Source: Streptomycetales bacterium
GTDB taxonomy: Bacteria; Actinomycetota; Actinomycetes; Prado026
DNA: 8,851 nucleotides
Direction of reading: 5' to 3'
NCBI GenBank assembly: GCA_025361995.1
Contig: JANYIP010000350.1
Coordinates: 1-8,851 of the forward strand
Below, one piece after another: positions 1-5,391 of the stretch; position 1 is the first letter of the stretch, and each line of letters starts with the position of its first letter. A model generated the notes under the pieces. It did no database searches and was not told where the DNA came from. It saw only the letters and a program-made list of their open reading frames with translations. The position numbers and the translations under genes were made by a program.

Positions 1-755
1 GCATCGCCCTCGATGACCGACTGGAGGGCCAGCGCCGACTCGTCGTCGTAGCGCGCGGCGCCGCGCAGCTTGCCGAGGTCGAAGGTCTGGTCCTGCAGCG
101 CGTGGGTCAGCTCGTGGACCAGCGTGTACTCCATCGACGGCGTCCATCTGCTGCCGCGCACGACCAGCCTCGTCGTCTGGTCGTCGTAGAAGCCGATCAC
201 GTTGGACGCATCGGCGGCGTTCTGGGCCTGGTCGAACGCGTCTGGGTTGGCGACCAGGCCGAGGGCGGCGAAGGTGGTGGCCGTGTCGTCGGGGTCGGCC
301 TTGTAGTCGTACGTGTCGCCGCTGCTGTTGCCGGTGCTCTCGAGGGCACGGACGAAGTCGGCGTCGGCGAGCACCTCGGCCTTGGGCTGGGTCTTCCAGG
401 GCAGGCCCCGGTCGCGCGCGACGAACGCGGTCAGGATTAGCAGCTCGGCCTCGATCTTGGCGCGGGCCGCGGTGAGGTTCTGGGCTTGGGCAGCTGAGCT
501 CTGGGCGGCGTGCGTGCCGACGTACACCGCCGACCCCACGACGATCAGGACGAGCGCGGTCGCGGCGGCCACCACGGCGACGACGAGACCCCGGCGGCTG
601 CGCCTCGGCGGGCTCGGCTGCCCGTACTGTCCGTGCTGCTGCTGGTGCGGGATGTACGGGTAGGCCGGCCGGTACTCCGGGCCAGGCGGCGCCCAGACGT
701 CGTGCGGCGGCTGGTTCGGGAGGGGACCCCCAGGTGGCGGGGCCCCGTCAGACAT
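1..755 (-). CDS. Membrane-anchored HExxH zinc metallopeptidase (N-terminal part, truncated by window edge)
   Basis: The frame runs from an ATG at 755-753 off the left edge, giving 251 complete codons. Residues 1-50 are rich in Pro, Gln, Gly and Tyr, as in many actinobacterial cytoplasmic tails. A basic RRSRR stretch precedes one membrane helix at about 57-79, so the rest should lie outside the cell. The zinc motif HELTH is at residues 214-218, followed by ALQDQ, and an EGDA motif with Glu249 lies near the edge. Glu249, 31 residues after His218, could be the third zinc ligand of a gluzincin-like site; that is inference. The substrate is unknown and the exact family was not identified. The gene is divergent from the membrane protein at 799. 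The start fits a leaderless promoter, since a TAGCGT box ends 7 bases before the ATG. The C-terminus cannot be judged here. Confidence 0.82.
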   Translation of the reverse strand, partial: MSDGAPPPGGPLPNQPPHDVWAPPGPEYRPAYPYIPHQQQHGQYGQPSPPRRSRRGLVVAVVAAATALVLIVVGSAVYVGTHAAQSSAAQAQNLTAARAKIEAELLILTAFVARDRGLPWKTQPKAEVLADADFVRALESTGNSSGDTYDYKADPDDTATTFAALGLVANPDAFDQAQNAADASNVIGFYDDQTTRLVVRGSRWTPSMEYTLVHELTHALQDQTFDLGKLRGAARYDDESALALQSVIEGD

Positions 756-762
756 GCTCGGG

Positions 763-768
763 ACGCTA
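763..768 (-). promoter_or_regulatory. Putative -10 box (TAGCGT) for the metallopeptidase gene
   Basis: On the minus strand TAGCGT is followed by 7 bases and then the ATG at 755, the spacing expected if transcription begins at the start codon. No convincing -35 hexamer is visible. It lies next to the opposing box at 786-791, so the two genes share a compact divergent control region of about 43 bases. Confidence 0.5.
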
Positions 769-785
769 GCAGGCCTGCGCGCGGG

Positions 786-791
786 TAGCCT
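786..791 (+). promoter_or_regulatory. Putative -10 box (TAGCCT) for the four-helix membrane protein
   Basis: TAGCCT is followed by 7 bases and then GTG at 799, suggesting leaderless initiation. The same hexamer at the same distance precedes nadD. No -35 consensus is seen. Confidence 0.5.
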
Positions 792-798
792 GAAAGAC

Positions 799-1308
799 GT
801 GGACGACGAGCCGGGCGCGGGGGAACCCACGCTGGAGGCGCGCCTGGCCTCAGCGGTGGAGACAGTCGTCGAGCCGCCGGGCCTGCCGGTGCCGCGCTGG
901 CTCGGGCTGCTGTTCCTCCTGCTCGCCGCGCTGACCCTCGGGTGGGTCGCCGAGCTCTGGGCGACGCTTCCCTACCGCGACGTGTCGGCGCACTACCGGT
1001 TGGCCTGGGTCGGCTTCGACGCGATGCTCGCCTCCGTCCTGGGTCGGACCGGCTGGCTGGCGTGGCGGGGTCGCGACCACGTCGAGCTGCCCGCGGTCGC
1101 CGCGGCGACACTGCTCGTCGTCGACATGTGGTTCGACATCGTCACCGCGTCGCACCCGAGCGACCGCGTCCTGGCCATCGTCTCGGCCGTGCTGGTGGAA
1201 GTTCCGCTGGCCCTGCTCTGCCTGTGGATCGCGCGCAACGCCGAGCAGGTACGCCGGCGCAGACTCAGCTGGGCCCTCCTCGTCGATCCGCGGTCCCTGC
1301 GCCGCTAG
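799..1308 (+). CDS. Four-helix integral membrane protein of unknown function
   Basis: I chose GTG 799 (169 residues) over the in-frame ATG at 754. The ATG would overlap the opposing gene's start, and GTG 799 lies 7 bases after a TAGCCT box. The short acidic N-terminus (about 1-30) is followed by four likely membrane helices at about 34-56, 66-89, 96-117 and 124-146, and then a basic tail with consecutive arginines. Polar residues inside or beside the helices (Asp74, Asp109, Asp113, Glu134) may have a role. No enzyme motif is visible. I recognise the general type as a conserved actinobacterial hypothetical protein but cannot assign a function. Its TAG stop forms part of the putative -10 box of the next small gene, so transcription of the two is closely linked. 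Helix boundaries are by eye. Confidence 0.75.
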   Translation: MDDEPGAGEPTLEARLASAVETVVEPPGLPVPRWLGLLFLLLAALTLGWVAELWATLPYRDVSAHYRLAWVGFDAMLASVLGRTGWLAWRGRDHVELPAVAAATLLVVDMWFDIVTASHPSDRVLAIVSAVLVEVPLALLCLWIARNAEQVRRRRLSWALLVDPRSLRR

Positions 1309-1311
1309 GCT
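1306..1311 (+). promoter_or_regulatory. Putative -10 box (TAGGCT) overlapping a stop codon
   Basis: TAGGCT begins with the TAG stop of the upstream membrane protein and is followed by 6 bases and the ATG at 1318. This again suggests a leaderless transcript. No -35 consensus is visible. Confidence 0.4.
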
Positions 1312-1317
1312 GCGCCC

Positions 1318-1461
1318 ATGCTTCTGACACCCCTGGCCGCCCTCCTTGCCGAGGAAGCGAGCAAGAACGCGACGCCCAACCCGCTCGCGGTCGGGTTGAC
1401 TGCCGGCGGGATCCTGCTCCTGCTCCTCATCGTCGTGACCCGCTTCAACAAGGACCGCTAG
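1318..1461 (+). CDS. Small single-helix membrane protein (47 residues)
   Basis: ATG 1318 to TAG 1459-1461 encodes 47 residues. A short N-terminus containing EEASKNATPNP is followed by a Gly/Leu/Ile-rich helix at about 20-40 and a charged end, TRFNKDR. It is probably a one-pass membrane protein with the basic end in the cytoplasm. Small proteins of this form occur in actinobacteria, but I know of no established function. The start is supported by a TAGGCT box 6 bases upstream. Its TAG stop is in the same frame as the following VWA gene, only eight codons before that gene's TTG, so the two genes form a tight pair. It could act as an accessory or anchor to the VWA protein, which is inference from position alone. 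Confidence 0.6.
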   Translation: MLLTPLAALLAEEASKNATPNPLAVGLTAGGILLLLLIVVTRFNKDR

Positions 1462-1482
1462 CGGGTCGTCCTGGCAGCCGGG

Positions 1483-2826
1483 TTGCTCGATCGAGCGGTG
1501 GGTCTCGCGCAGGACTTGCGCAAGGCGGGGGTCCCGGTCTCGCTGGCCGAGTCGCTGGACGCCGTACGGGCGATGAGTGCCGTCGGGCTCGCCGATCGCG
1601 AGGTGCTACGGGTGGGGCTCGCGTCGGCGATGGTCAAGCGGGCCGCGCACGCGGTGGCCTTCGACGCGCTGTTCGACCTCTGGTTCCCCGCGCTGATCGG
1701 CGATCCGAGCGGGCGTGCGGGTCCGGCAAGCGGGGACCGTGAGCGGCTGGCTGAACTGCTGCTGACCGGCGACGACGCTGCGCTGCGGCGATTCGCCCAG
1801 GAGGTCGTGGGCAGCCTCGGGCGGGCCGAGTCCCAGCCGGGGCGCCAGTCGTTCTTCGCGTACCGGGTGCTCCGCGAGCTGGCGCCCGAGACGCTGGTCG
1901 CCGGGCTGATCGAGGCACTGCTGAGCGGCGCCGGCACCGAGCGGACGCCGTTCACCGAAGAGGTGGCCAGGCGCACGGTGCGCAACCGGGTCGAGCGCTT
2001 CCGGCAGCACGTCGACGCAGACGTCCGTCGGCGGCTGGCCCAGGAGCGAGGCATCGAGCAGGTACCGGCGACCGCCGTACCGCCGCTGATCGAGCAGGTC
2101 GACTTCCTGCGTGCCTCCCGCGACGACCTGGCCGCCATGCGGCGTCAGGTGCACCCGCTGGCGCGGCGGCTGGCCACCCGGCTGTCGGCACGTCGACGGC
2201 TGGGACGGTCCGGGCGACTGGACATGCGACGGACGGTCCGCGCGTCGCTCGGAACTGGCGGGGTGCCGGTGGTCACCCACAACCGGCCCAGAGCCGCCCA
2301 CAAGCCCGAGCTCGTAATCCTGTGCGACGTCTCGGGCTCGGTCTCCTCCTTCGCCCACTTCACGCTGATGCTGACCTTGGCGCTGAACGAGCAGTTCACC
2401 AATGTGCGGGTCTTCGCGTTCATCGACGGGTGCGACGAGGTGACTCGCTTCCTCGAGGGCACCGACGACATGATCGAGGCGCTGGCCCGGATGTCGCGCG
2501 AAGCGCGGCTGGTGTGGTTCGACGGCCACTCCGACTACGGGCACGCCTTCGAGACCTTCGACGAGAAGTACGCGGCGGCCATCACCCCGCGGACGTCGCT
2601 GCTGGTGCTGGGGGACGGCCGGACCAACTACCGCAACCCGGCGCTGCCGGTGCTCAAGCGGCTGGCGGCGACGGCTCGGCACGCGTACTGGCTGAACCCG
2701 GAGCCGCGGGCGCAGTGGGGGAGCGGCGACTCGGCCGCGCGTACGTACGCCGAGGTCATCGAAATGGTCGAGTGCCGCACGGTTGCCCAGCTCGAGGAGT
2801 TCGTACGCAGGCTGCTGCCCGTCTGA
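1483..2826 (+). CDS. CoxE-like von Willebrand factor A domain protein
   Basis: This 447-residue protein has a helical N-terminal region (about 1-270) with the AGVPVSLAESLDAVRA segment typical of CoxE-like VWA proteins. A VWA domain follows, with the MIDAS metal site DVSGS at 282-286 and Asp378 in a GDGRTNY motif. The usual middle MIDAS Thr segment is replaced by HSDYGHAF (349-355), as seen in this subgroup. Such proteins work with MoxR AAA+ ATPases in chaperone-like assembly of metal enzymes or other complexes, probably in the cytoplasm; no signal peptide is seen. No MoxR gene lies in the window. The start is uncertain. TTG 1483 gives the full N-terminus, CTG 1471 and GTG 1498 are alternatives, and no clear Shine-Dalgarno site is present. 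The stop lies inside a hairpin shared with the convergent CAP gene. Confidence 0.85.
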   Translation: MLDRAVGLAQDLRKAGVPVSLAESLDAVRAMSAVGLADREVLRVGLASAMVKRAAHAVAFDALFDLWFPALIGDPSGRAGPASGDRERLAELLLTGDDAALRRFAQEVVGSLGRAESQPGRQSFFAYRVLRELAPETLVAGLIEALLSGAGTERTPFTEEVARRTVRNRVERFRQHVDADVRRRLAQERGIEQVPATAVPPLIEQVDFLRASRDDLAAMRRQVHPLARRLATRLSARRRLGRSGRLDMRRTVRASLGTGGVPVVTHNRPRAAHKPELVILCDVSGSVSSFAHFTLMLTLALNEQFTNVRVFAFIDGCDEVTRFLEGTDDMIEALARMSREARLVWFDGHSDYGHAFETFDEKYAAAITPRTSLLVLGDGRTNYRNPALPVLKRLAATARHAYWLNPEPRAQWGSGDSAARTYAEVIEMVECRTVAQLEEFVRRLLPV

Positions 2827-2842
2827 GGTGCAGCTCAGACGG
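2819..2842. terminator. Bidirectional hairpin containing both convergent stop codons
   Basis: CCGTCTGAG (2819-2827) and CTCAGACGG (2834-2842) form a perfect 9-bp stem around the 6-base loop GTGCAG. The left arm contains the VWA stop (TGA 2824-2826) and the right arm contains the CAP stop (TGA on the minus strand, 2837-2835). No T-tract follows on either strand, so it would be a U-less, actinobacterial-type terminator or a barrier between converging polymerases. Confidence 0.55.
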
Positions 2843-3740
2843 CGGCGCGACGGGCGTACAGCTGGGCCGCGACCGTCGACCCGACCATGAGGACCGCGAT
2901 CGCTCCCAGCGCGATCAGCGCCCCGGGTGACCCTGGCTCTGCTGGGGTGGACGGGCCCAGCGCCAGCGCGGGGGTGGCCGGCGCTGCCAGCAGGTCGACG
3001 GTCTCGTCCTTGCCTGTCAGCCGTTGCGTCCGCTCGGTGGCAGCGCTCTGGGCGAGCAGGCTGGCTGCTGTCGACGTGGTCGGGACCGTGCCCCGGACCA
3101 GCGACCGGTTGGCGCGGGCGAGGGCGGCGCGACGCGCGGCTGCCAGCTGGTCGGCGGCACTGGGCGCGGCCTTCGGGTGGGTCGACGCCTTGGCGGGAGT
3201 GATCGTCTTGTGCGGCGCCGGCTTGTGCGCGGGTGGCTTGTAGCCGGCGGTCTGCTCGAAGTCGACGGTGAACCACAGGCTGCCGTCCGCCGCGCGGACC
3301 ACGCCGATCCCGACCCGGTTGTAGAGCGGCTCCAGGATGTTCGCGCGGTGGTCCGGGCTGGCCATGAACAGCGACTGCGCCTGCGCTGCCGAGCTGGCCT
3401 CGGCGACGTTCTCACCGATGGAGTACCAGCCGCTGACCGCGCCCGCGAGGCTGGGGTTGTGGCTGAGGCTGTGCGCCGCTGCCATGTGTGCCGACCAGCC
3501 TCGGGCGATGGACACCAGGGTCGACGAGCTCACCAGCACAGGCAGGCCTGCCTTGACCCGCGAGCTGTTGGTGAGGCTGAGGAGCTGGCTCTCGACGCCC
3601 GGCTGGGTGGTGGACCCAGCGGCGACCGAGGGGCCCGCGGAGGCAGCCTGGCTCACGGCCTGGCCGGCGACGGGCGCGGCGAAGCCGATCAGGAGCACGG
3701 TGGCGGCCAGTGTCAGCCGGTGCCAGGGGGAGCACGTCAC
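2835..3740 (-). CDS. Secreted CAP (SCP/PR-1) domain protein with C-terminal membrane anchor
   Basis: From GTG 3740 the protein has 301 residues. The N-terminus looks like a signal peptide: a short basic n-region and a hydrophobic core at about 9-26 (LTLAATVLLIGFAAPVAG), with probable cleavage near 26-33. The CAP domain spans about 48-163 and shows HSLSHNPSL (His90, His94), SIGENVAEA (Glu110), SPDHRANIL (His131) and WFTVDFEQ. A Lys/Pro/His-rich linker (about 168-195) and a low-complexity Ala/Ser/Thr stretch follow. A hydrophobic helix at about 271-294 precedes the tail ARRAAV and could anchor the protein in the membrane. No LPXTG motif is visible. CAP proteins are extracytoplasmic, and bacterial roles are mostly unknown. 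An in-frame ATG at 3809 is possible, but it would put 23 hydrophilic residues before the signal peptide and would overlap the likely promoter. GGGAG upstream supports GTG 3740. Confidence 0.85.
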   Translation of the reverse strand: MTCSPWHRLTLAATVLLIGFAAPVAGQAVSQAASAGPSVAAGSTTQPGVESQLLSLTNSSRVKAGLPVLVSSSTLVSIARGWSAHMAAAHSLSHNPSLAGAVSGWYSIGENVAEASSAAQAQSLFMASPDHRANILEPLYNRVGIGVVRAADGSLWFTVDFEQTAGYKPPAHKPAPHKTITPAKASTHPKAAPSAADQLAAARRAALARANRSLVRGTVPTTSTAASLLAQSAATERTQRLTGKDETVDLLAAPATPALALGPSTPAEPGSPGALIALGAIAVLMVGSTVAAQLYARRAAV

Positions 3741-3777
3741 GAAGCAGATCTCCCGGAGGGGGGTTCGGGTGCCGGTC

Positions 3778-3783
3778 AGAGTA
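3778..3783 (-). promoter_or_regulatory. Putative -10 box (TACTCT) for the CAP-domain gene
   Basis: On the minus strand TACTCT lies 37 bases before GTG 3740. Exactly 17 bases upstream of it is TGTCGA, a poor -35 match. Transcription from here would start inside the alternative ORF beginning at 3809, which supports the shorter protein. A GGGAG Shine-Dalgarno-like site at 3750-3754 lies 9 bases before the GTG. Confidence 0.35.
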
Positions 3784-3833
3784 CCCACGTCGTGACCATT
3801 TCGACACATCAACGACAGAACGTGAGGAGGGCG

Positions 3834-3839
3834 TACGTT
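3834..3839 (+). promoter_or_regulatory. Putative -10 box (TACGTT) for fdhD
   Basis: TACGTT is followed by 6 bases and the ATG at 3846, which fits a leaderless start. AGGAGG at 3825-3830 looks like a Shine-Dalgarno site but is 15 bases from the ATG, too far for normal use. A leaderless transcript is therefore the simpler reading. No -35 consensus is apparent. Confidence 0.45.
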
Positions 3840-3845
3840 TCCGTC

Positions 3846-4745
3846 ATGACCGTGCATGTCGACCTGGATGCCGAGGACCTGCCTCGCCCGCCTGGACCGG
3901 TCACCCGGGTGCGCGCGGTGCGGTACGACGCGGCCACGGGGCCCGCCGAGGCTGGCGATGCGCCCGCGGCCGGGGTGCCCCGGGAGGAGCACCTGGCGAC
4001 CGAGGAGCCGCTGGAAATCCGGGTTGGGGACCGCCGGCTGGCCGTCACCATGCGTACGCCGGGGTCCGACTTCGAGCTCGCCGTCGGCTGGCTGCACGCC
4101 GAGGGGGTCGTCGCGTCCCAGCAGGACGTACGAGCGGTGCGCTACTGCACCGACGTGGAGCTGGACCCCGACGAGCGCTTCAACGTGGTCACCGTCGACC
4201 TCGCGGACCCGCTGGCCGCCGCACCGCTCGCCGCCCGCTCGTTCATCGTCTCCAGCGCCTGCGGGGTCTGCGGCCGGGACACCCTCGAGGACCTGCGGGC
4301 CCGCGGGTACACGCCGGCCCCGCCAGGGATCCAGCTGGGTCCCGCGATGCTCGCCGGGCTGCCGGACCGGCTGCGGGACGAGCAGCGGGTCTTCGACCGG
4401 ACGGGCGGGCTGCACGCGGCTGGCCTGTTCGACCTGGGCAGCGGCGAGGTGCTCGTCGTCCGCGAGGACGTCGGCCGGCACAACGCTGTGGACAAGGTGG
4501 TCGGTTGGGCCCTGCTCGCGGGCCGGCTGCCGCTGAGCACCGCCGTGCTCGTGGTGAGCGGCCGTACCTCGTACGAGCTGTGCCAGAAGGCCGTCGCCGC
4601 TGGGATCCCGGCACTGGTCTCGGTCTCGGCGCCGTCCAGCCTCGCGGTGAGCCTGGCGACGAGCTTCGGGCTCACGCTGGCCGGGTTCGCCCGGGACGGC
4701 CGCGTGACCGTGTACGCAGGGCACGAGCGGCTCGCGGCGCGCTGA
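3846..4745 (+). CDS. fdhD: Formate dehydrogenase accessory sulfurtransferase FdhD
   Basis: This 299-residue protein is the usual length for FdhD. In the characterised family FdhD takes sulfur from the cysteine desulfurase IscS and passes it to the bis-MGD molybdenum cofactor of formate dehydrogenase in the cytoplasm. The sequence shows the catalytic CxxC (Cys139 and Cys142 in SSACGVCGRDTL), an N-terminal EEPLEIRVG segment, and TGGLHAAGLF. It also has REDVGRHNAVDKVVG (206-220), VSGRTSYELCQKA near the C-terminal third, and SAPSSLAVSLA. All are FdhD hallmarks. The ATG at 3846 is the first in-frame start, since the open frame upstream is antisense to the CAP gene. No formate dehydrogenase or cofactor gene lies in the window, so its client enzyme must be encoded elsewhere. 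It ends 37 bases before nadD, which has its own likely promoter. Confidence 0.96.
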   Translation: MTVHVDLDAEDLPRPPGPVTRVRAVRYDAATGPAEAGDAPAAGVPREEHLATEEPLEIRVGDRRLAVTMRTPGSDFELAVGWLHAEGVVASQQDVRAVRYCTDVELDPDERFNVVTVDLADPLAAAPLAARSFIVSSACGVCGRDTLEDLRARGYTPAPPGIQLGPAMLAGLPDRLRDEQRVFDRTGGLHAAGLFDLGSGEVLVVREDVGRHNAVDKVVGWALLAGRLPLSTAVLVVSGRTSYELCQKAVAAGIPALVSVSAPSSLAVSLATSFGLTLAGFARDGRVTVYAGHERLAAR

Positions 4746-4769
4746 CCGAGCCGCAGCGGGCCGCCGGGC

Positions 4770-4775
4770 TAGCCT
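4770..4775 (+). promoter_or_regulatory. Putative -10 box (TAGCCT) heading the nadD cluster
   Basis: TAGCCT followed by 7 bases leads directly to the nadD ATG at 4783, suggesting a leaderless mRNA for the nadD-LCP-rsfS-phosphatase cluster. The same box and spacing occur before the gene at 799. No -35 consensus is visible. Confidence 0.5.
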
Positions 4776-4782
4776 GAATCGT

Positions 4783-5391
4783 ATGGGCAGCGGCCAGCGG
4801 GTGGGGGTGATGGGCGGCACGTTCGATCCCGTCCACCACGGGCACCTCGTGGCCGCCAGCGAGGTCGCCACCCGGTTCGAGCTCGACGAGGTCGTCTTCG
4901 TCCCCACCGGGCGGCCCTGGCAGAAGTCCGAGCGCGAGGTGAGCCCGCCCGAGGACCGCTACCTGATGACGGTGATCGCCACCGCCTCGAACCCCCGGTT
5001 CAGCGTCAGCCGGATCGACATCGACCGGGACGGTCCCACGTTCACCGTGGACACGCTGACCGACCTGCGTGCCGAGCGTGGCGCCGACGTCGAGCTCTTC
5101 TTCATCACCGGTGCCGACGCACTCGCCCAGATCCTGTCCTGGCAGCGCGCGGCGGAGATCGTCACCCTCGCGCACTTCGTCGGAGTCACCCGGCCTGGGC
5201 ACGTGCTGGCCGACCCGGGGCTGCCCGACGGCAGGGTCAGCCTCATCGAGATCCCGGCGCTGGCGATATCCAGCAGCGATTGTCGCGAAAGAGTCGGGCT
5301 GAATCAGCCGATCTGGTACCTCGTGCCGGATGGAGTTGTGCAGTACATCGCCAAGCGCGGGCTGTACGGCCAGAGCAACGAGGTGGACTGA
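4783..5391 (+). CDS. nadD: Nicotinate-nucleotide adenylyltransferase NadD
   Basis: This 202-residue protein is the normal length for the family. NadD joins nicotinate mononucleotide and ATP to make deamido-NAD, a cytoplasmic step of NAD synthesis. The nucleotidyltransferase signature GGTFDPVHHGHL (11-22) contains the HxGH core at His18-His21. IDRDGPTFTVDTL and FFITGADAL are typical substrate-site segments. The C-terminal ISSSDCRERV matches the ISSTxxR motif with Ser in place of Thr, and PIWYLVPDGVVQYI is also characteristic. Its ATG lies 7 bases after a TAGCCT box. The stop overlaps the next gene's ATG (TGATG). A short patch at 5264-5340 uses several AT-rich, otherwise rare codons (ATA, AGA, GGA, AAT, TGT, GTT) without disturbing the motifs. 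Confidence 0.96.
   Translation: MGSGQRVGVMGGTFDPVHHGHLVAASEVATRFELDEVVFVPTGRPWQKSEREVSPPEDRYLMTVIATASNPRFSVSRIDIDRDGPTFTVDTLTDLRAERGADVELFFITGADALAQILSWQRAAEIVTLAHFVGVTRPGHVLADPGLPDGRVSLIEIPALAISSSDCRERVGLNQPIWYLVPDGVVQYIAKRGLYGQSNEVD
5380..5386 (+). promoter_or_regulatory. Shine-Dalgarno-like site for the LCP/LytR_C gene
   Basis: GAGGTGG ends 4 bases before ATG 5391, whose first base is the last base of the nadD stop codon. This supports that start and suggests coupled translation. Confidence 0.4.

Noticed and set aside
1606..3276. Long minus-strand ORF (556 codons) opposite the VWA gene and the end of the CAP gene.
   Set aside because: It is low-complexity, rich in Arg, Pro, Gly and Gln, and lies antisense to a clear VWA domain. 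This is a normal artefact of high-GC DNA.
3825..3830. AGGAGG as the Shine-Dalgarno site of fdhD.
   Set aside because: It is 15 bases from the ATG, beyond the usual range. The TACGTT box 6 bases from the ATG explains the start better, though a longer transcript could still use it.
3024..3845. Upstream extension of the FdhD frame.
   Set aside because: It is antisense to the CAP gene and lacks family sequence. FdhD homology begins after ATG 3846.
4142..4675. Minus-strand ORF (177 codons) inside fdhD.
   Set aside because: It is a Ser/Arg/Pro-rich shadow frame opposite the conserved FdhD motifs, with no homology signal.
3741..4907. Upstream extension of the CAP-domain frame to 690 codons.
   Set aside because: The added part is antisense to fdhD and the start of nadD. 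The signal peptide begins at GTG 3740, with a plausible ribosome site before it.
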